A stretch of 64,000 nt of DNA, taken from NCBI GenBank assembly GCA_023386555.1, contig JAEWJK010000004.1:62001-126000 (forward strand), read 5' to 3'. Shown in pieces: positions 34,907 to 42,847 of the stretch. The stretch's first letter is position 1. Every line of letters begins with the position of its first letter. The notes under the pieces are model-generated. The model worked only from the letters and a program-made list of their open reading frames with translations, was not told the origin of the DNA and did no database searches. Source of the DNA: Bacteroidota bacterium. GTDB lineage: Bacteria; Bacteroidota; Bacteroidia; Chitinophagales; Chitinophagaceae. Both the position numbers and the translations under genes were made by a program.

Positions 34907-36280
34907 TCAGAGATGAGCATGGAATATATCGGTTGAAAATACCGTGAGTGAATTATCGCCACGGGTGATGACCCATTTGCCATCCGTCGTTGTTTCAACT
35001 TGTTTAAGGTTGTAGTACAGATTACCTGTCATTAATATTTGCCCGTTATTATAATTGACCATTCCGAACAAATGATCATTCAGATAATATATATAGTTGT
35101 TCTCGCCTTGCTGATAACTGAAAGCGGCCTCGGGATCAAACTGGCCGTTGTACTGGGTGACTGCACCTGTAACTATACCATTTGATACAATAAACTGACC
35201 TAATGCGTTGCCGAAGAATATATCGTTCTTCTTCTTGTGCACCGTGATAAAACGACTGTAATATTGGCTAGAAAGAGAATGTGATAGTTCAGTCATTATG
35301 CCTGTATTACAATCCAATACACCCAATCTGCAGTTACCGAACGACTTTAATGAATATATCTTTGTACCGTCGTAGTTGGTAAAACTCTGGCTGAATTCAG
35401 TGAGGTAATTGTTCCCGAAAGTTGGATGAATATAAATTGAATCATTATACCTGCTGTCAATGATCTTCCACCGCTGACTGTAATTGTTGTCTACTACCAG
35501 TATTATTCCATAGCCGTTATTGCCAAATGCAATATCCCTTGCCATGAGCTTCTGGTGCTGGGGGTGGTTTAGTGAATCCGGTAACACATCGATCACTTTA
35601 TTAATAATGCCTGTAGCAGGATTAACCCTGAATATTTTGCTGCTGTACACCATATCTTCCGGTGAAGGCAGGATATAGAGGCTATTGTTAGCGTAGTTCT
35701 GTACTAGTTTCCAGGGTATAAAAGGCAGATCATATATTTTACGAAAACTGGTATCATTCAGACCTAGACATAACAGTTTGTTTGGGGATCTGGTGGTTAC
35801 CCATGCAAAATTATTATCGGGTGTGATGAAGTAATGAGTAGGCGTGCCTGGCAATACTAATTTAAATGAGTACTGTTTGAAGGTGACCGAGTCAGTAAGC
35901 ACATTCCCCAGTGTGTCTTTCACCCGGAATTCAAACGGGTATTCACTACCCAACTTCCCGCAGAGGAAATTGTAAAACTTCACAGTCCGGCCGTTGTTAG
36001 TAATACTGTGTTTCAACTGAGGCAAGCAGAAATTCTGTTTGAATACAAGGCTCTGCAATTCTATTTTCCGGTTAAAATGAAGGTAATATGTGTCAATGAT
36101 GTTTTCATAGAGGTTCCCAGGTACCCAAATGGCACTGTCTAATTTAAGCGGTGCAGTAACTGGTGGTGGTGGAGGAGGAGGTGGTGCGGTAACAGTAGTG
36201 CTTTCATTTACACCTGTCTTTTTGCAGGCAAAAACACAAATGATAATTATTGTGGCAAAGGCAAGGGATTTAGATCGCAT
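34907..36280 (-). CDS. Hypothetical lipoprotein, beta-propeller-like
   Basis: 457 residues. IIIICVFACKK is a lipobox with the cysteine near residue 19, followed by a run of about eight prolines, which would form a stiff spacer. The body holds repeated DTYYLHF, NNFAWVTT, KLMARDIAFGNNGYGI and GKWVITRGDN units, the pattern of a YVTN/NHL-type propeller with roughly 40-residue blades. No catalytic motif. Lies upstream of and divergent from arsR. Likely faces the outside; function unknown. Confidence 0.62.
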   Translation of the reverse strand: MRSKSLAFATIIIICVFACKKTGVNESTTVTAPPPPPPPPVTAPLKLDSAIWVPGNLYENIIDTYYLHFNRKIELQSLVFKQNFCLPQLKHSITNNGRTVKFYNFLCGKLGSEYPFEFRVKDTLGNVLTDSVTFKQYSFKLVLPGTPTHYFITPDNNFAWVTTRSPNKLLCLGLNDTSFRKIYDLPFIPWKLVQNYANNSLYILPSPEDMVYSSKIFRVNPATGIINKVIDVLPDSLNHPQHQKLMARDIAFGNNGYGIILVVDNNYSQRWKIIDSRYNDSIYIHPTFGNNYLTEFSQSFTNYDGTKIYSLKSFGNCRLGVLDCNTGIMTELSHSLSSQYYSRFITVHKKKNDIFFGNALGQFIVSNGIVTGAVTQYNGQFDPEAAFSYQQGENNYIYYLNDHLFGMVNYNNGQILMTGNLYYNLKQVETTTDGKWVITRGDNSLTVFSTDIFHAHL

Positions 36281-36356
36281 AACAAGATAAAAATACGCAT
36301 TCCTTATAAATTAAGGCTTACATCTTTGCATAAAAACTTGGTAGTTAAAAAATATT

Positions 36357-36372
36357 ATCGTAATATTGCGAT
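36357..36372. promoter_or_regulatory. ArsR operator upstream of arsR
   Basis: ATCGTAATATTGCGAT, an imperfect palindrome ending 10 bases before the arsR ATG. It matches 36731-36746 at 15 of 16 positions, so one repressor probably controls both. Confidence 0.8.
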
Positions 36373-36381
36373 TGTAAAGTT

Positions 36382-36711
36382 ATGGGTGCAACTAAATCAT
36401 ACGAATTCAGTGCTAAGGAAAACAGGTTGGCGAAGTATGCTAAAGCCTTGGCTCATCCTGCACGGATTGCCATTTTAAAACTATTAGCTTCAAAAGCAAC
36501 CTGCCAGTGTGGTGATATAGTAGAGGAATTACCATTATCTCAAAGTACCGTTTCACAACATCTAAAGGAATTGAAAGAAGTGGGTTTAATAAAGGGTGAA
36601 ATAGACGGAGCTAAAGTGTGCTATTGTATCAACGAAAAAGAATGGAAAGCAGCACAGGTTTGGTTAAATCAATTATTCGATAGCTATAAGGCGGTCAACA
36701 ATTGTTGCTGA
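36382..36711 (+). CDS. arsR: ArsR-family arsenite-responsive repressor
   Basis: 109-residue winged-helix regulator. ALAHPARIAILKLL and LPLSQSTVSQHLKELKEVGLIKG are the ArsR DNA-binding core. Cysteines at CQCGDI near residue 46, CYC near 86 and a terminal NNCC are candidate As(III) ligands. First gene of the arsenic operon and preceded by a matching operator. Typical mechanism: releases DNA when arsenite binds. Confidence 0.92.
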   Translation: MGATKSYEFSAKENRLAKYAKALAHPARIAILKLLASKATCQCGDIVEELPLSQSTVSQHLKELKEVGLIKGEIDGAKVCYCINEKEWKAAQVWLNQLFDSYKAVNNCC

Positions 36712-36730
36712 CTTTTTTTTCTTATTAATC

Positions 36731-36746
36731 ATCGTAATATTTCGAT
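36731..36746. promoter_or_regulatory. ArsR operator upstream of arsM
   Basis: ATCGTAATATTTCGAT, an almost perfect palindrome 17 bases before the arsM ATG and within the 52-base arsR-arsM gap. One mismatch from the site before arsR, implying a second promoter inside the island. Confidence 0.8.
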
Positions 36747-36763
36747 AACTAAAAACATATATC

Positions 36764-37612
36764 ATGAAAACTCAAGATCAGGTAAAAGAACTTGTAAGGC
36801 AGAAATATAGTGAGATTGCTTTACAGGATAAAGAAACCAACCAAAGCTCTTGTTGCGGTGCTGGTGGATGCTCAACAGAAGTATATAACATCATGGCGGA
36901 CGATTACACACAGTTAGATGGTTACAATCCCAATGCTGATTTAGGCTTAGGTTGTGGCTTACCAACACAATTTGCTAAGATCAAAAAAGGTGATGTAGTA
37001 ATTGACTTGGGTAGCGGTGCAGGGAACGATGCTTTTATAGCAAGACATGAAACAGGAGAAACAGGTAAAGTAATTGGCATTGATTTTACCCCTGCCATGA
37101 TTGATAAGGCAAGACACAATGCAGAAGTTAGAGGCTTTAATAACGTAGAGTTCAGGCAGGGCGACATTGAGATGATGCCTGTTTCAGCAGATACTGCAAA
37201 CGTTATTGTCAGCAATTGTGTGCTCAATCTTGTTCCTAATAAAGATGGTGTTATCAAAGAGATCTACAGAGTGCTGAAGCCAGGGGGTCACTTCTCTATT
37301 TCTGACATTGTTTTAGAAGGAGAATTGCCAGAGGAAATTAAACAAGCTGCTGAAATGTATGCAGGTTGTGTAGCTGGTGCCATTCAGAAACAAATCTATT
37401 TGGAACTGATAAAAGCCAACGGCTTTACAAACATTACTGTTCAAAAAGATAAAGCAATCATCATTCCTGATGATATCCTAAGCCAATACTTATCAGATGA
37501 ACAACTATCAACATTCAAACATTCAGGAACAGGTATCAGAAGCATTACCGTATATGCCGAAAAGCCAATAGAAGAAAAGAAAGCCTGCTGCGGTCCTGAT
37601 TGCTGTAATTAG
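36764..37612 (+). CDS. arsM: Arsenite S-adenosylmethyltransferase
   Basis: 282-residue SAM-dependent methyltransferase that methylates As(III). IDLGSGAGNDAFIA is SAM motif I. The three As-binding cysteines sit in the usual contexts: GLGCGLP near 63, VSNCVLNL near 150 and YAGCVAGAI near 200. An extra CCGAGGC motif at the N-terminus and CCGPDCC at the C-terminus are typical of bacterial ArsM. Has its own operator. Product is volatile or less toxic methylarsenicals. Confidence 0.95.
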   Translation: MKTQDQVKELVRQKYSEIALQDKETNQSSCCGAGGCSTEVYNIMADDYTQLDGYNPNADLGLGCGLPTQFAKIKKGDVVIDLGSGAGNDAFIARHETGETGKVIGIDFTPAMIDKARHNAEVRGFNNVEFRQGDIEMMPVSADTANVIVSNCVLNLVPNKDGVIKEIYRVLKPGGHFSISDIVLEGELPEEIKQAAEMYAGCVAGAIQKQIYLELIKANGFTNITVQKDKAIIIPDDILSQYLSDEQLSTFKHSGTGIRSITVYAEKPIEEKKACCGPDCCN

Positions 37613-37653
37613 AAACAACGATAAAACTATTATTTTCTATCATTACAAAAGTT

Positions 37654-37746
37654 ATGAAGATGAATAATAACATTTCAAATAGCAGCGATGCACAATGCGG
37701 TATTGACTATTACAAAACAATTCAATCTGACGTATGCAAATCGTGA
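37654..37746 (+). CDS. Tiny Cys-containing ORF between arsM and arsN2
   Basis: A 30-codon frame, MKMNNNISNSSDAQCGIDYY then KTIQSDVCKS, lying in the 121-base gap and ending 13 bases inside arsN2 in a different frame. Two cysteines 13 residues apart and the overlap suggest a coupled small protein or leader peptide, but length gives little support. May be a remnant or a chance ORF. Confidence 0.3.
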   Translation: MKMNNNISNSSDAQCGIDYYKTIQSDVCKS

Positions 37747-38168
37747 AAGCCACAGAGCAGAGCCGAAATGAGATCATTAATCTATTAAAAACTAACAACC
37801 TGCCAGTGGAAGATTTACCGGATACACTGAAAGATTTCTATGCAGCCGTTGACGACGAAAAGATAGTTGGCTTAATCGGTATGGAACAGTACTCTCATTT
37901 CGGCCTGCTTCGTTCAATGGTGGTTCATCCTATTTATCGGAACAGGCAAATAGCTGAAATGCTGCTTCAGCTATTAGAACAAACAGCAACGAATTCAGGC
38001 GTTACAACTATGTATTTGTTAACAGAAACAGCAGAGAACTATTTCAGCAAAAGAAAATACCAGGTGATTACAAGAGATGAAGTTCCGCAAGCCTTGTTTC
38101 AGTCATCAGAGTTTAGTCATGTTTGTCCGGTAAGTGCAACAGTAATGAAGAAAGATCTGAAAAAATAA
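37734..38168 (+). CDS. arsN2: Arsenic resistance N-acetyltransferase ArsN2
   Basis: 144-residue GNAT protein. LLRSMVVHPIYRNRQIAEMLLQ is the acetyl-CoA-binding block, and YLLTETAENYFSKRKYQ and FSHVCPVSATVMKK at the end are the ArsN2-specific signatures. ArsN2 proteins occur in ars operons; ArsN1 relatives acetylate phosphinothricin or arsinothricin, and ArsN2's own substrate is less clear. Located between arsM and acr3. Confidence 0.88.
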   Translation: MQIVKATEQSRNEIINLLKTNNLPVEDLPDTLKDFYAAVDDEKIVGLIGMEQYSHFGLLRSMVVHPIYRNRQIAEMLLQLLEQTATNSGVTTMYLLTETAENYFSKRKYQVITRDEVPQALFQSSEFSHVCPVSATVMKKDLKK

Positions 38169-38194
38169 TCATCGTAGCAGTATAATTCCAAACT

Positions 38195-39277
38195 ATGTCA
38201 GCAAACGACTGTGCTCCGGCACTCGAAAGAAAACGGTTAAGTTTTTTAGACAGGTATCTAACCCTTTGGATATTTCTTGCAATGGGTGTGGGTGTAGCCA
38301 CAGGTTACTTTTTTCCCTCATCATCCACTTTTATAAATTCGTTTTCATCCGGCAGTACAAACATTCCCTTAGCAGTAGGTTTAATACTCATGATGTATCC
38401 ACCCTTTGCAAAAGTTCGGTATGAAAAGCTCAAAGAAGTATTTAAGAATACAAAGGTTTTAGGAATGTCTTTGCTTCTGAATTGGATTATCGGACCTATT
38501 CTCATGTTCATCCTTGCTATCATTTTTTTACATAATTATCCTGAATATATGGTAGGGCTGATTTTAATTGGTCTGGCTCGTTGCATTGCAATGGTGATTG
38601 TATGGAATGAATTGGCAGAAGGAAGCAGGGAATATGCAGCAGGTTTGGTAGCATTAAACAGTATTTTCCAGGTATTACTTTACAGTGTATATGCTTATGT
38701 ATTTGTGACTTTATTACCACCACTTTTTGGTGTTAACGGATCTGTAGTAAATATTACCATCGGTCAGATTGCAGAAAGTGTTGCCATCTATCTTGGTATT
38801 CCGTTCGCTGCAGGGGTGTTAACAAGGTCCATTCTTTACAAAGCAATGGGTGATGAATGGTACACAAAGAAATTTATTCCCTTCATTTCACCTATCACAT
38901 TAATAGCCTTACTTTTTACCATTGTTGTAATGTTTAGCTTAAAAGGTGAACTGATTGTTCAAATACCTTTTGATGTTGTAAGAATAGCAATTCCGTTAGT
39001 CATATATTTCGTTATCATGTTTTTAGTAAGCCTTATAGTTGGTAAAAAGATGGGGGCTGATTATTCCACAAATGCATCAATAGCTTTCACCGCAGCAGGA
39101 AATAATTTTGAGTTAGCCATTGCAGTAGCCATAGGGGTTTTTGGCATCAACAGTGGCCAGGCCTTTGCAGGTGTTATTGGTCCTTTGGTTGAAGTACCTG
39201 CATTGATTGCTTTGGTGAATGTGGCTTTTTGGTTCAGAAAAAAATATTATACTAATAAGCAATTGCATAACGCATAA
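38195..39277 (+). CDS. acr3: ACR3-type arsenite efflux transporter
   Basis: 360 residues with about ten membrane helices. ILMMYPPFAKVRYEKL near 70, LARCIAMVIVWNELA near 130 with the conserved cysteine, and FTAAGNNFELAIAVAIGVFG near 305 match ACR3. Pumps As(OH)3 out using proton motive force. Spaced 26 bases after arsN2 and 9 bases before the phosphoesterase, so co-transcribed. Confidence 0.95.
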   Translation: MSANDCAPALERKRLSFLDRYLTLWIFLAMGVGVATGYFFPSSSTFINSFSSGSTNIPLAVGLILMMYPPFAKVRYEKLKEVFKNTKVLGMSLLLNWIIGPILMFILAIIFLHNYPEYMVGLILIGLARCIAMVIVWNELAEGSREYAAGLVALNSIFQVLLYSVYAYVFVTLLPPLFGVNGSVVNITIGQIAESVAIYLGIPFAAGVLTRSILYKAMGDEWYTKKFIPFISPITLIALLFTIVVMFSLKGELIVQIPFDVVRIAIPLVIYFVIMFLVSLIVGKKMGADYSTNASIAFTAAGNNFELAIAVAIGVFGINSGQAFAGVIGPLVEVPALIALVNVAFWFRKKYYTNKQLHNA

Positions 39278-39286
39278 TACATTTTT

Positions 39287-40060
39287 ATGAGAATAGCATT
39301 GTTCAGCGATATACATGCAAACCTTCCTGCATTAGAAGCCTGTTTAAAAAGTATTGAAGAACAAAAGCCGGATGCTATTTATTGCCTCGGTGATCTAGTG
39401 GGCTACAATATTTGGGCAAATGAAGTAGTGAATGAAGTAAGAAGAAGAGGCATTCCAACCATTGCAGGTAACTACGATAAGGGTATTGGTTTAATGAGTG
39501 ATGAATGTGGTTGTGCTTACAAGACTGAGACAGAGAAAGACATGGGCAAAATCTCTATAAGCTTCACCAACTCCATTATAAAACCGGATGAACGTAAATA
39601 TTTAAGAACATTACCTGCACACATAAAAGTGGAGTTTCAATTAAATAATGACAAACTAAATATTTTATTAGTACATGGAAGCCCAAGAAAAATAAACGAA
39701 TATTTGTTCGAGGATAGAGATGAAAGCAGCCTGCTTCGAATAATGGAACAGGCAGATGCACACATAATGTGCTTCGGACATACCCACAAACCTTATCACA
39801 GAATATTATCCATAGAACACACGGAAAACACACATTACCGCCATGCTATCAATATAGGTTCAGTTGGCAAACCAAAAGATGGAAATCCAAAAGGATGTTA
39901 TGTAATTCTTACAATCAACCATGAAAGTAGTGTTACAAACAAAGATGCTGTGCAGGTAGAATTTATCCGGTTTAATTACGATTTAGAAAGGGCAGCAAAA
40001 GCAGTGGAAGAGAGTCCGCTTCCCAATGAGTATGCTGATATGCTACGAAAGGCTTATTGA
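39287..40060 (+). CDS. Calcineurin-like metallophosphoesterase in arsenic island
   Basis: 257 residues, MRIALFSDIHANLPALEA at the N-terminus, YCLGDLVGYNIW, TIAGNYDKGIG (the usual GNHD reads GNYD), LLVHGSPR and CFGHTHKPYH: the family's metal ligands are almost all present. Such phosphoesterases are often encoded in ars operons of Bacteroidota with unproven roles, perhaps on organophosphates or phosphorylated signals. Last gene of the arsenic run. Confidence 0.85.
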   Translation: MRIALFSDIHANLPALEACLKSIEEQKPDAIYCLGDLVGYNIWANEVVNEVRRRGIPTIAGNYDKGIGLMSDECGCAYKTETEKDMGKISISFTNSIIKPDERKYLRTLPAHIKVEFQLNNDKLNILLVHGSPRKINEYLFEDRDESSLLRIMEQADAHIMCFGHTHKPYHRILSIEHTENTHYRHAINIGSVGKPKDGNPKGCYVILTINHESSVTNKDAVQVEFIRFNYDLERAAKAVEESPLPNEYADMLRKAY

Positions 40061-40170
40061 GATACTTCATTTTCCATCGGCTGGTGCCTTATCAACCGAA
40101 AACTTTATATATGTTTATTTTAGTGATGAATAGACTTCAAACATTAGGAACTACGGTGTAAATAATCTCT

Positions 40171-40803
40171 ATGGATATCAAAGAAATAAAAAGGCTCTTC
40201 CCTGGTCTTGAAACTGAATTGTATGAAGAGATAATTAAACAAGGCACCATCAAAGAATTTAAGGCTGGTGATACATTGCTGAAGGTTGGTCAAACTATAC
40301 GTTCTACCATGTTGATATTAAACGGCATGGTAAAATTGTACCGTGAAGATGAAGAGGGTAAAGAGTTTTTTATTTATCATTTAGATGCAGGACAGGCATG
40401 TTCACTTTCTATGGTCTGTGCAGCCAGGCAGGAGACCAGTGAAGTATTGGCGAAAGCATTAACCGATGCTACCGTATTGAGCATTCCGCTCGAATTTATG
40501 GACCGCTGGATGAATAAATACAAAAGCTGGTACCAGTTTGTAATAACATCATACCGGAACAGGTTCGAAGAAATGTTGAAGACCATTGATGCCATCGCTT
40601 TTACTAATATGGATCAGCGGCTGGAAGATTATATAAAGAAGCAAGTTGTTCCCCTCGGCAATAATCTAAGAATGACGCACCAGGAAATTGCAACAGACCT
40701 CAATTCTTCACGTGAAGTAATCAGCAGGTTGTTAAAAAAGATGGAAGCAAAAGGATGGGTTACCGTACACCGTAATTCTATCGAGTGGATAAAGAAGGAT
40801 TAG
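40171..40803 (+). CDS. Crp/Fnr-family transcription regulator of the sulfur module
   Basis: 210 residues: cyclic-nucleotide-binding-like domain (about 20-125), dimer helix, then a C-terminal winged helix with MTHQEIATDLNSSREVISRLL. Its recognition helix has R181, E182 and R186, the R-E-x-x-x-R pattern by which CRP reads GTGA. Two cysteines (C77 and C83, QACSLSMVC) lie on the sensor domain and could react with persulfides. The N-terminal FNR iron-sulfur cysteines are absent. The four GTGAC-N4-GTCAC sites nearby are its probable targets. Confidence 0.85.
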   Translation: MDIKEIKRLFPGLETELYEEIIKQGTIKEFKAGDTLLKVGQTIRSTMLILNGMVKLYREDEEGKEFFIYHLDAGQACSLSMVCAARQETSEVLAKALTDATVLSIPLEFMDRWMNKYKSWYQFVITSYRNRFEEMLKTIDAIAFTNMDQRLEDYIKKQVVPLGNNLRMTHQEIATDLNSSREVISRLLKKMEAKGWVTVHRNSIEWIKKD

Positions 40804-40807
40804 CTGT

Positions 40808-40851
40808 GTGACTATAGTCACTGTGGGTTCATCATGAAGCGATCAGTTTTG
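40808..40851 (+). promoter_or_regulatory. Crp-type site and -7 box upstream of TauE/SafE gene
   Basis: Perfect palindrome GTGACTATAGTCAC (40808-40821). A TTTG box starts at 40848, 33.5 bases from the palindrome centre, and the ATG at 40856 lies only 5 bases past it, so the message may be leaderless. Confidence 0.8.
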
Positions 40852-40855
40852 CAGC

Positions 40856-41641
40856 ATGGAGATAGCAGGTTATATCGCATCGTTGTTGATAGGTGTTTCG
40901 TTGGGTTTGATCGGTGGTGGTGGATCGATACTAACCGTACCTGTGTTGGTTTATCTCTTTGGTGTTGCTCCAACGCTCGCCATTTCTTATTCGCTTTTTA
41001 TTGTAGGAGTTACAAGCCTCGTAGGTACTTTCAATAATTATCGTAAAGGGCTTGTTCATTTTAAAACAGCTGTACTCTTTGGAGCTTCATCCATGGCAAC
41101 CGTTTTTGTTACCCGTAAGTTTATTATCCCGCTTTTGCCGGATGTGTTTTTTACAATAGGCTCATTTGAAGTAAAGCAGTCATTAGTGGTGATGATCGTG
41201 TTTGCTGTATTGATGATTGCAGCATCTCTTTCAATGATAAGCAGTAAACCGATGAGTACAGCACAGCAAACAAATTCAAAGCTGCCTCGGTTATTAGGCT
41301 ATGGAGTGATGATTGGTTTAGTCACAGGTTTTTTAGGTGCCGGTGGTGGCTTTCTCTTAATTCCTGCTTTGGTGATGTTGATGAAGCTGCCAATGAAGCA
41401 AGCCATCGGAACATCGCTGCTCATCATTGCCATGAATTCTTTAGTTGGTTTTACAGGTGATATTGGTGAACATACGATTGATTGGAAGTTTATCAGCATT
41501 ATTTCAATGATAGCCATTGCAGGCATTTTTATCGGTGGCTATTTCAATCAACGGATCGATGGCAGTAAACTAAAGAAGGGTTTTGGCTGGTTTGTTTTGG
41601 TGATGGGCATTTACATCATGCTAAAAGAAACCATCTTATAA
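40856..41641 (+). CDS. TauE/SafE-family sulfite/organosulfur exporter
   Basis: 261-residue membrane protein with about eight helices in two similar halves: LIGVSLGLIGGGGSILTVPVLVYLFG at the N-terminus and GLVTGFLGAGGGFLLIPALVMLMKLP near 150, the two GxGGG signature helices. Family members export sulfite or sulfonates or import thiosulfate. The module around it suggests sulfite or thiosulfate transport. Has its own Crp-type promoter. Confidence 0.9.
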   Translation: MEIAGYIASLLIGVSLGLIGGGGSILTVPVLVYLFGVAPTLAISYSLFIVGVTSLVGTFNNYRKGLVHFKTAVLFGASSMATVFVTRKFIIPLLPDVFFTIGSFEVKQSLVVMIVFAVLMIAASLSMISSKPMSTAQQTNSKLPRLLGYGVMIGLVTGFLGAGGGFLLIPALVMLMKLPMKQAIGTSLLIIAMNSLVGFTGDIGEHTIDWKFISIISMIAIAGIFIGGYFNQRIDGSKLKKGFGWFVLVMGIYIMLKETIL

Positions 41642-41683
41642 TATTCGTAATGGAATGCTAAAAACTGCCTGGCTGGTTGGTAT

Positions 41684-41727
41684 GTAACTTTTGTCACTCA
41701 TTTGCCAACTGGCTTTTTACAAATTTG
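41684..41727 (+). promoter_or_regulatory. Crp-type site and -7 box upstream of rhodanese gene
   Basis: GTAACTTTTGTCAC (41684-41697), one half-site mismatch. A TTTG box starts at 41724, 33.5 bases from the centre, identical to the TauE promoter. The ATG is 20 bases beyond the box. Confidence 0.75.
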
Positions 41728-41746
41728 CATCAACAAATAAAACAAT

Positions 41747-42010
41747 ATGACGATCGATAAAAATGCTATCATCCTCGATGTAAGAACATCTGAAGAATTT
41801 GAAGGTCAGCATGTACCTGGTGCGATCAATATTCCGGTGGATCAGATACCCTATCGAATGGATGAAATAAAGAAGATGCCTAAGCCTATTATTGCTTATT
41901 GCAGAAGCGGTGCAAGAAGTGGGATGGCTGTGAATATAATGAAGCAGAACGGTATTACAGAAGCAATGAATGGAGGAGGTATTGGAGATATGCTGCTTTC
42001 ATTAAAATAG
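41747..42010 (+). CDS. Single-domain rhodanese
   Basis: 87-residue sulfurtransferase. DVRTSEEFEGQHVPGAINIPVDQIP and IIAYCRSGARSGMAVNIM give the complete fold, with the persulfide-carrying cysteine in the CRSGAR loop. Typically moves sulfane sulfur from thiosulfate or polysulfide to an acceptor in the cytoplasm. Lies in the same regulon as the persulfide dioxygenase. Confidence 0.93.
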   Translation: MTIDKNAIILDVRTSEEFEGQHVPGAINIPVDQIPYRMDEIKKMPKPIIAYCRSGARSGMAVNIMKQNGITEAMNGGGIGDMLLSLK

Positions 42011-42110
42011 CAGGAGAAGATTTAAAATAGTTGGTTTGCCGGTGTAGTTATATTAACTGGCAGTATTGATAAAAAATGATCTGTGAGAGCAAGGATCAAG
42101 GGGGTATGTA

Positions 42111-42142
42111 AAAACGGCAGTTGTATAGCTGCCGTTTATTTT
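42111..42142 (+). terminator. Rho-independent terminator after rhodanese
   Basis: AAAACGGCAG, loop TTGTATA, CTGCCGTTT then ATTTT: 9-bp stem. Separates the rhodanese gene from the next Crp-type promoter. Confidence 0.88.
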
Positions 42143-42210
42143 AAACCAATAGTGTATGGAGTAGATGATGATTTCGTTTAGTAAAAGAGGTAATACAACA
42201 GCCATGCTTT

Positions 42211-42253
42211 GTGACAAATGTCACCGTGGCAATTTATTATTGATTCATTTTTG
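42211..42253 (+). promoter_or_regulatory. Crp-type site and -7 box upstream of YeeE/YedE genes
   Basis: Palindrome GTGACAAATGTCAC (42211-42224). A TTTG box starts at 42250, 32.5 bases from the centre, one base shorter than its relatives. The ATG at 42274 is 20 bases past the box. Confidence 0.8.
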
Positions 42254-42273
42254 CACAACAATTATTTCTAATT

Positions 42274-42837
42274 ATGATGGAGTTTTTACAACAGCCCTGG
42301 CCATGGTATGTGGCAGGAGCATTAATAGGATTGATCGTTCCGGCATTGCTGTTATTAGGTAACAAACATTTTGGTATCTCTGCCAACCTGCGACATATAT
42401 GTGCCGCCTGTTTTCCTTCCAATGTAAAGTTCTTCAAGTACGATTGGAAGAAAGAGGTCTGGAACCTGTTTTTTGTAGGCGGCATATTGGTTGGCGCTAT
42501 CATAGCAGCACAATTCCTGGCTGATCCTAACCCGGTACAGGTACATCCTCAACTAGCTGCAGAGTTAAAAGGATATGGCATTACAGATTATAGCAAGCTG
42601 GTACCTGCTGAAATTTTCAGCTGGGATAGCTTACTGTCTTTACGTGGTTTCATTCTTTTAGTGGGTGGTGGTTTTCTGGTAGGCTTCGGTACAAGATATG
42701 CCGGTGGCTGTACCAGTGGTCATGCTATTATGGGCCTCAGTAACCTGCAGGTTCCTTCTCTTATCGCTACCATAAGTTTTATGGTGGGTGGTTTTATCAT
42801 GGCAAACCTGTTACTGCCTTTTATTCTCAAACTGTAA
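42274..42837 (+). CDS. YeeE/YedE-family thiosulfate transporter, first half
   Basis: 187 residues with about five helices. FLVGFGTRYAGGCTSGHAIMGLSNL near 140 is the YeeE/YedE signature; the cysteine of GGCTSGH is the one that carries thiosulfate in the characterised E. coli and Spirochaeta TsuA proteins. The full transporter is split over this gene and the next, as is common in Bacteroidota. Two ATGs in a row (42274 and 42277) are possible starts. Confidence 0.9.
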   Translation: MMEFLQQPWPWYVAGALIGLIVPALLLLGNKHFGISANLRHICAACFPSNVKFFKYDWKKEVWNLFFVGGILVGAIIAAQFLADPNPVQVHPQLAAELKGYGITDYSKLVPAEIFSWDSLLSLRGFILLVGGGFLVGFGTRYAGGCTSGHAIMGLSNLQVPSLIATISFMVGGFIMANLLLPFILKL

Positions 42838-42847
42838 AAGAAAAATA

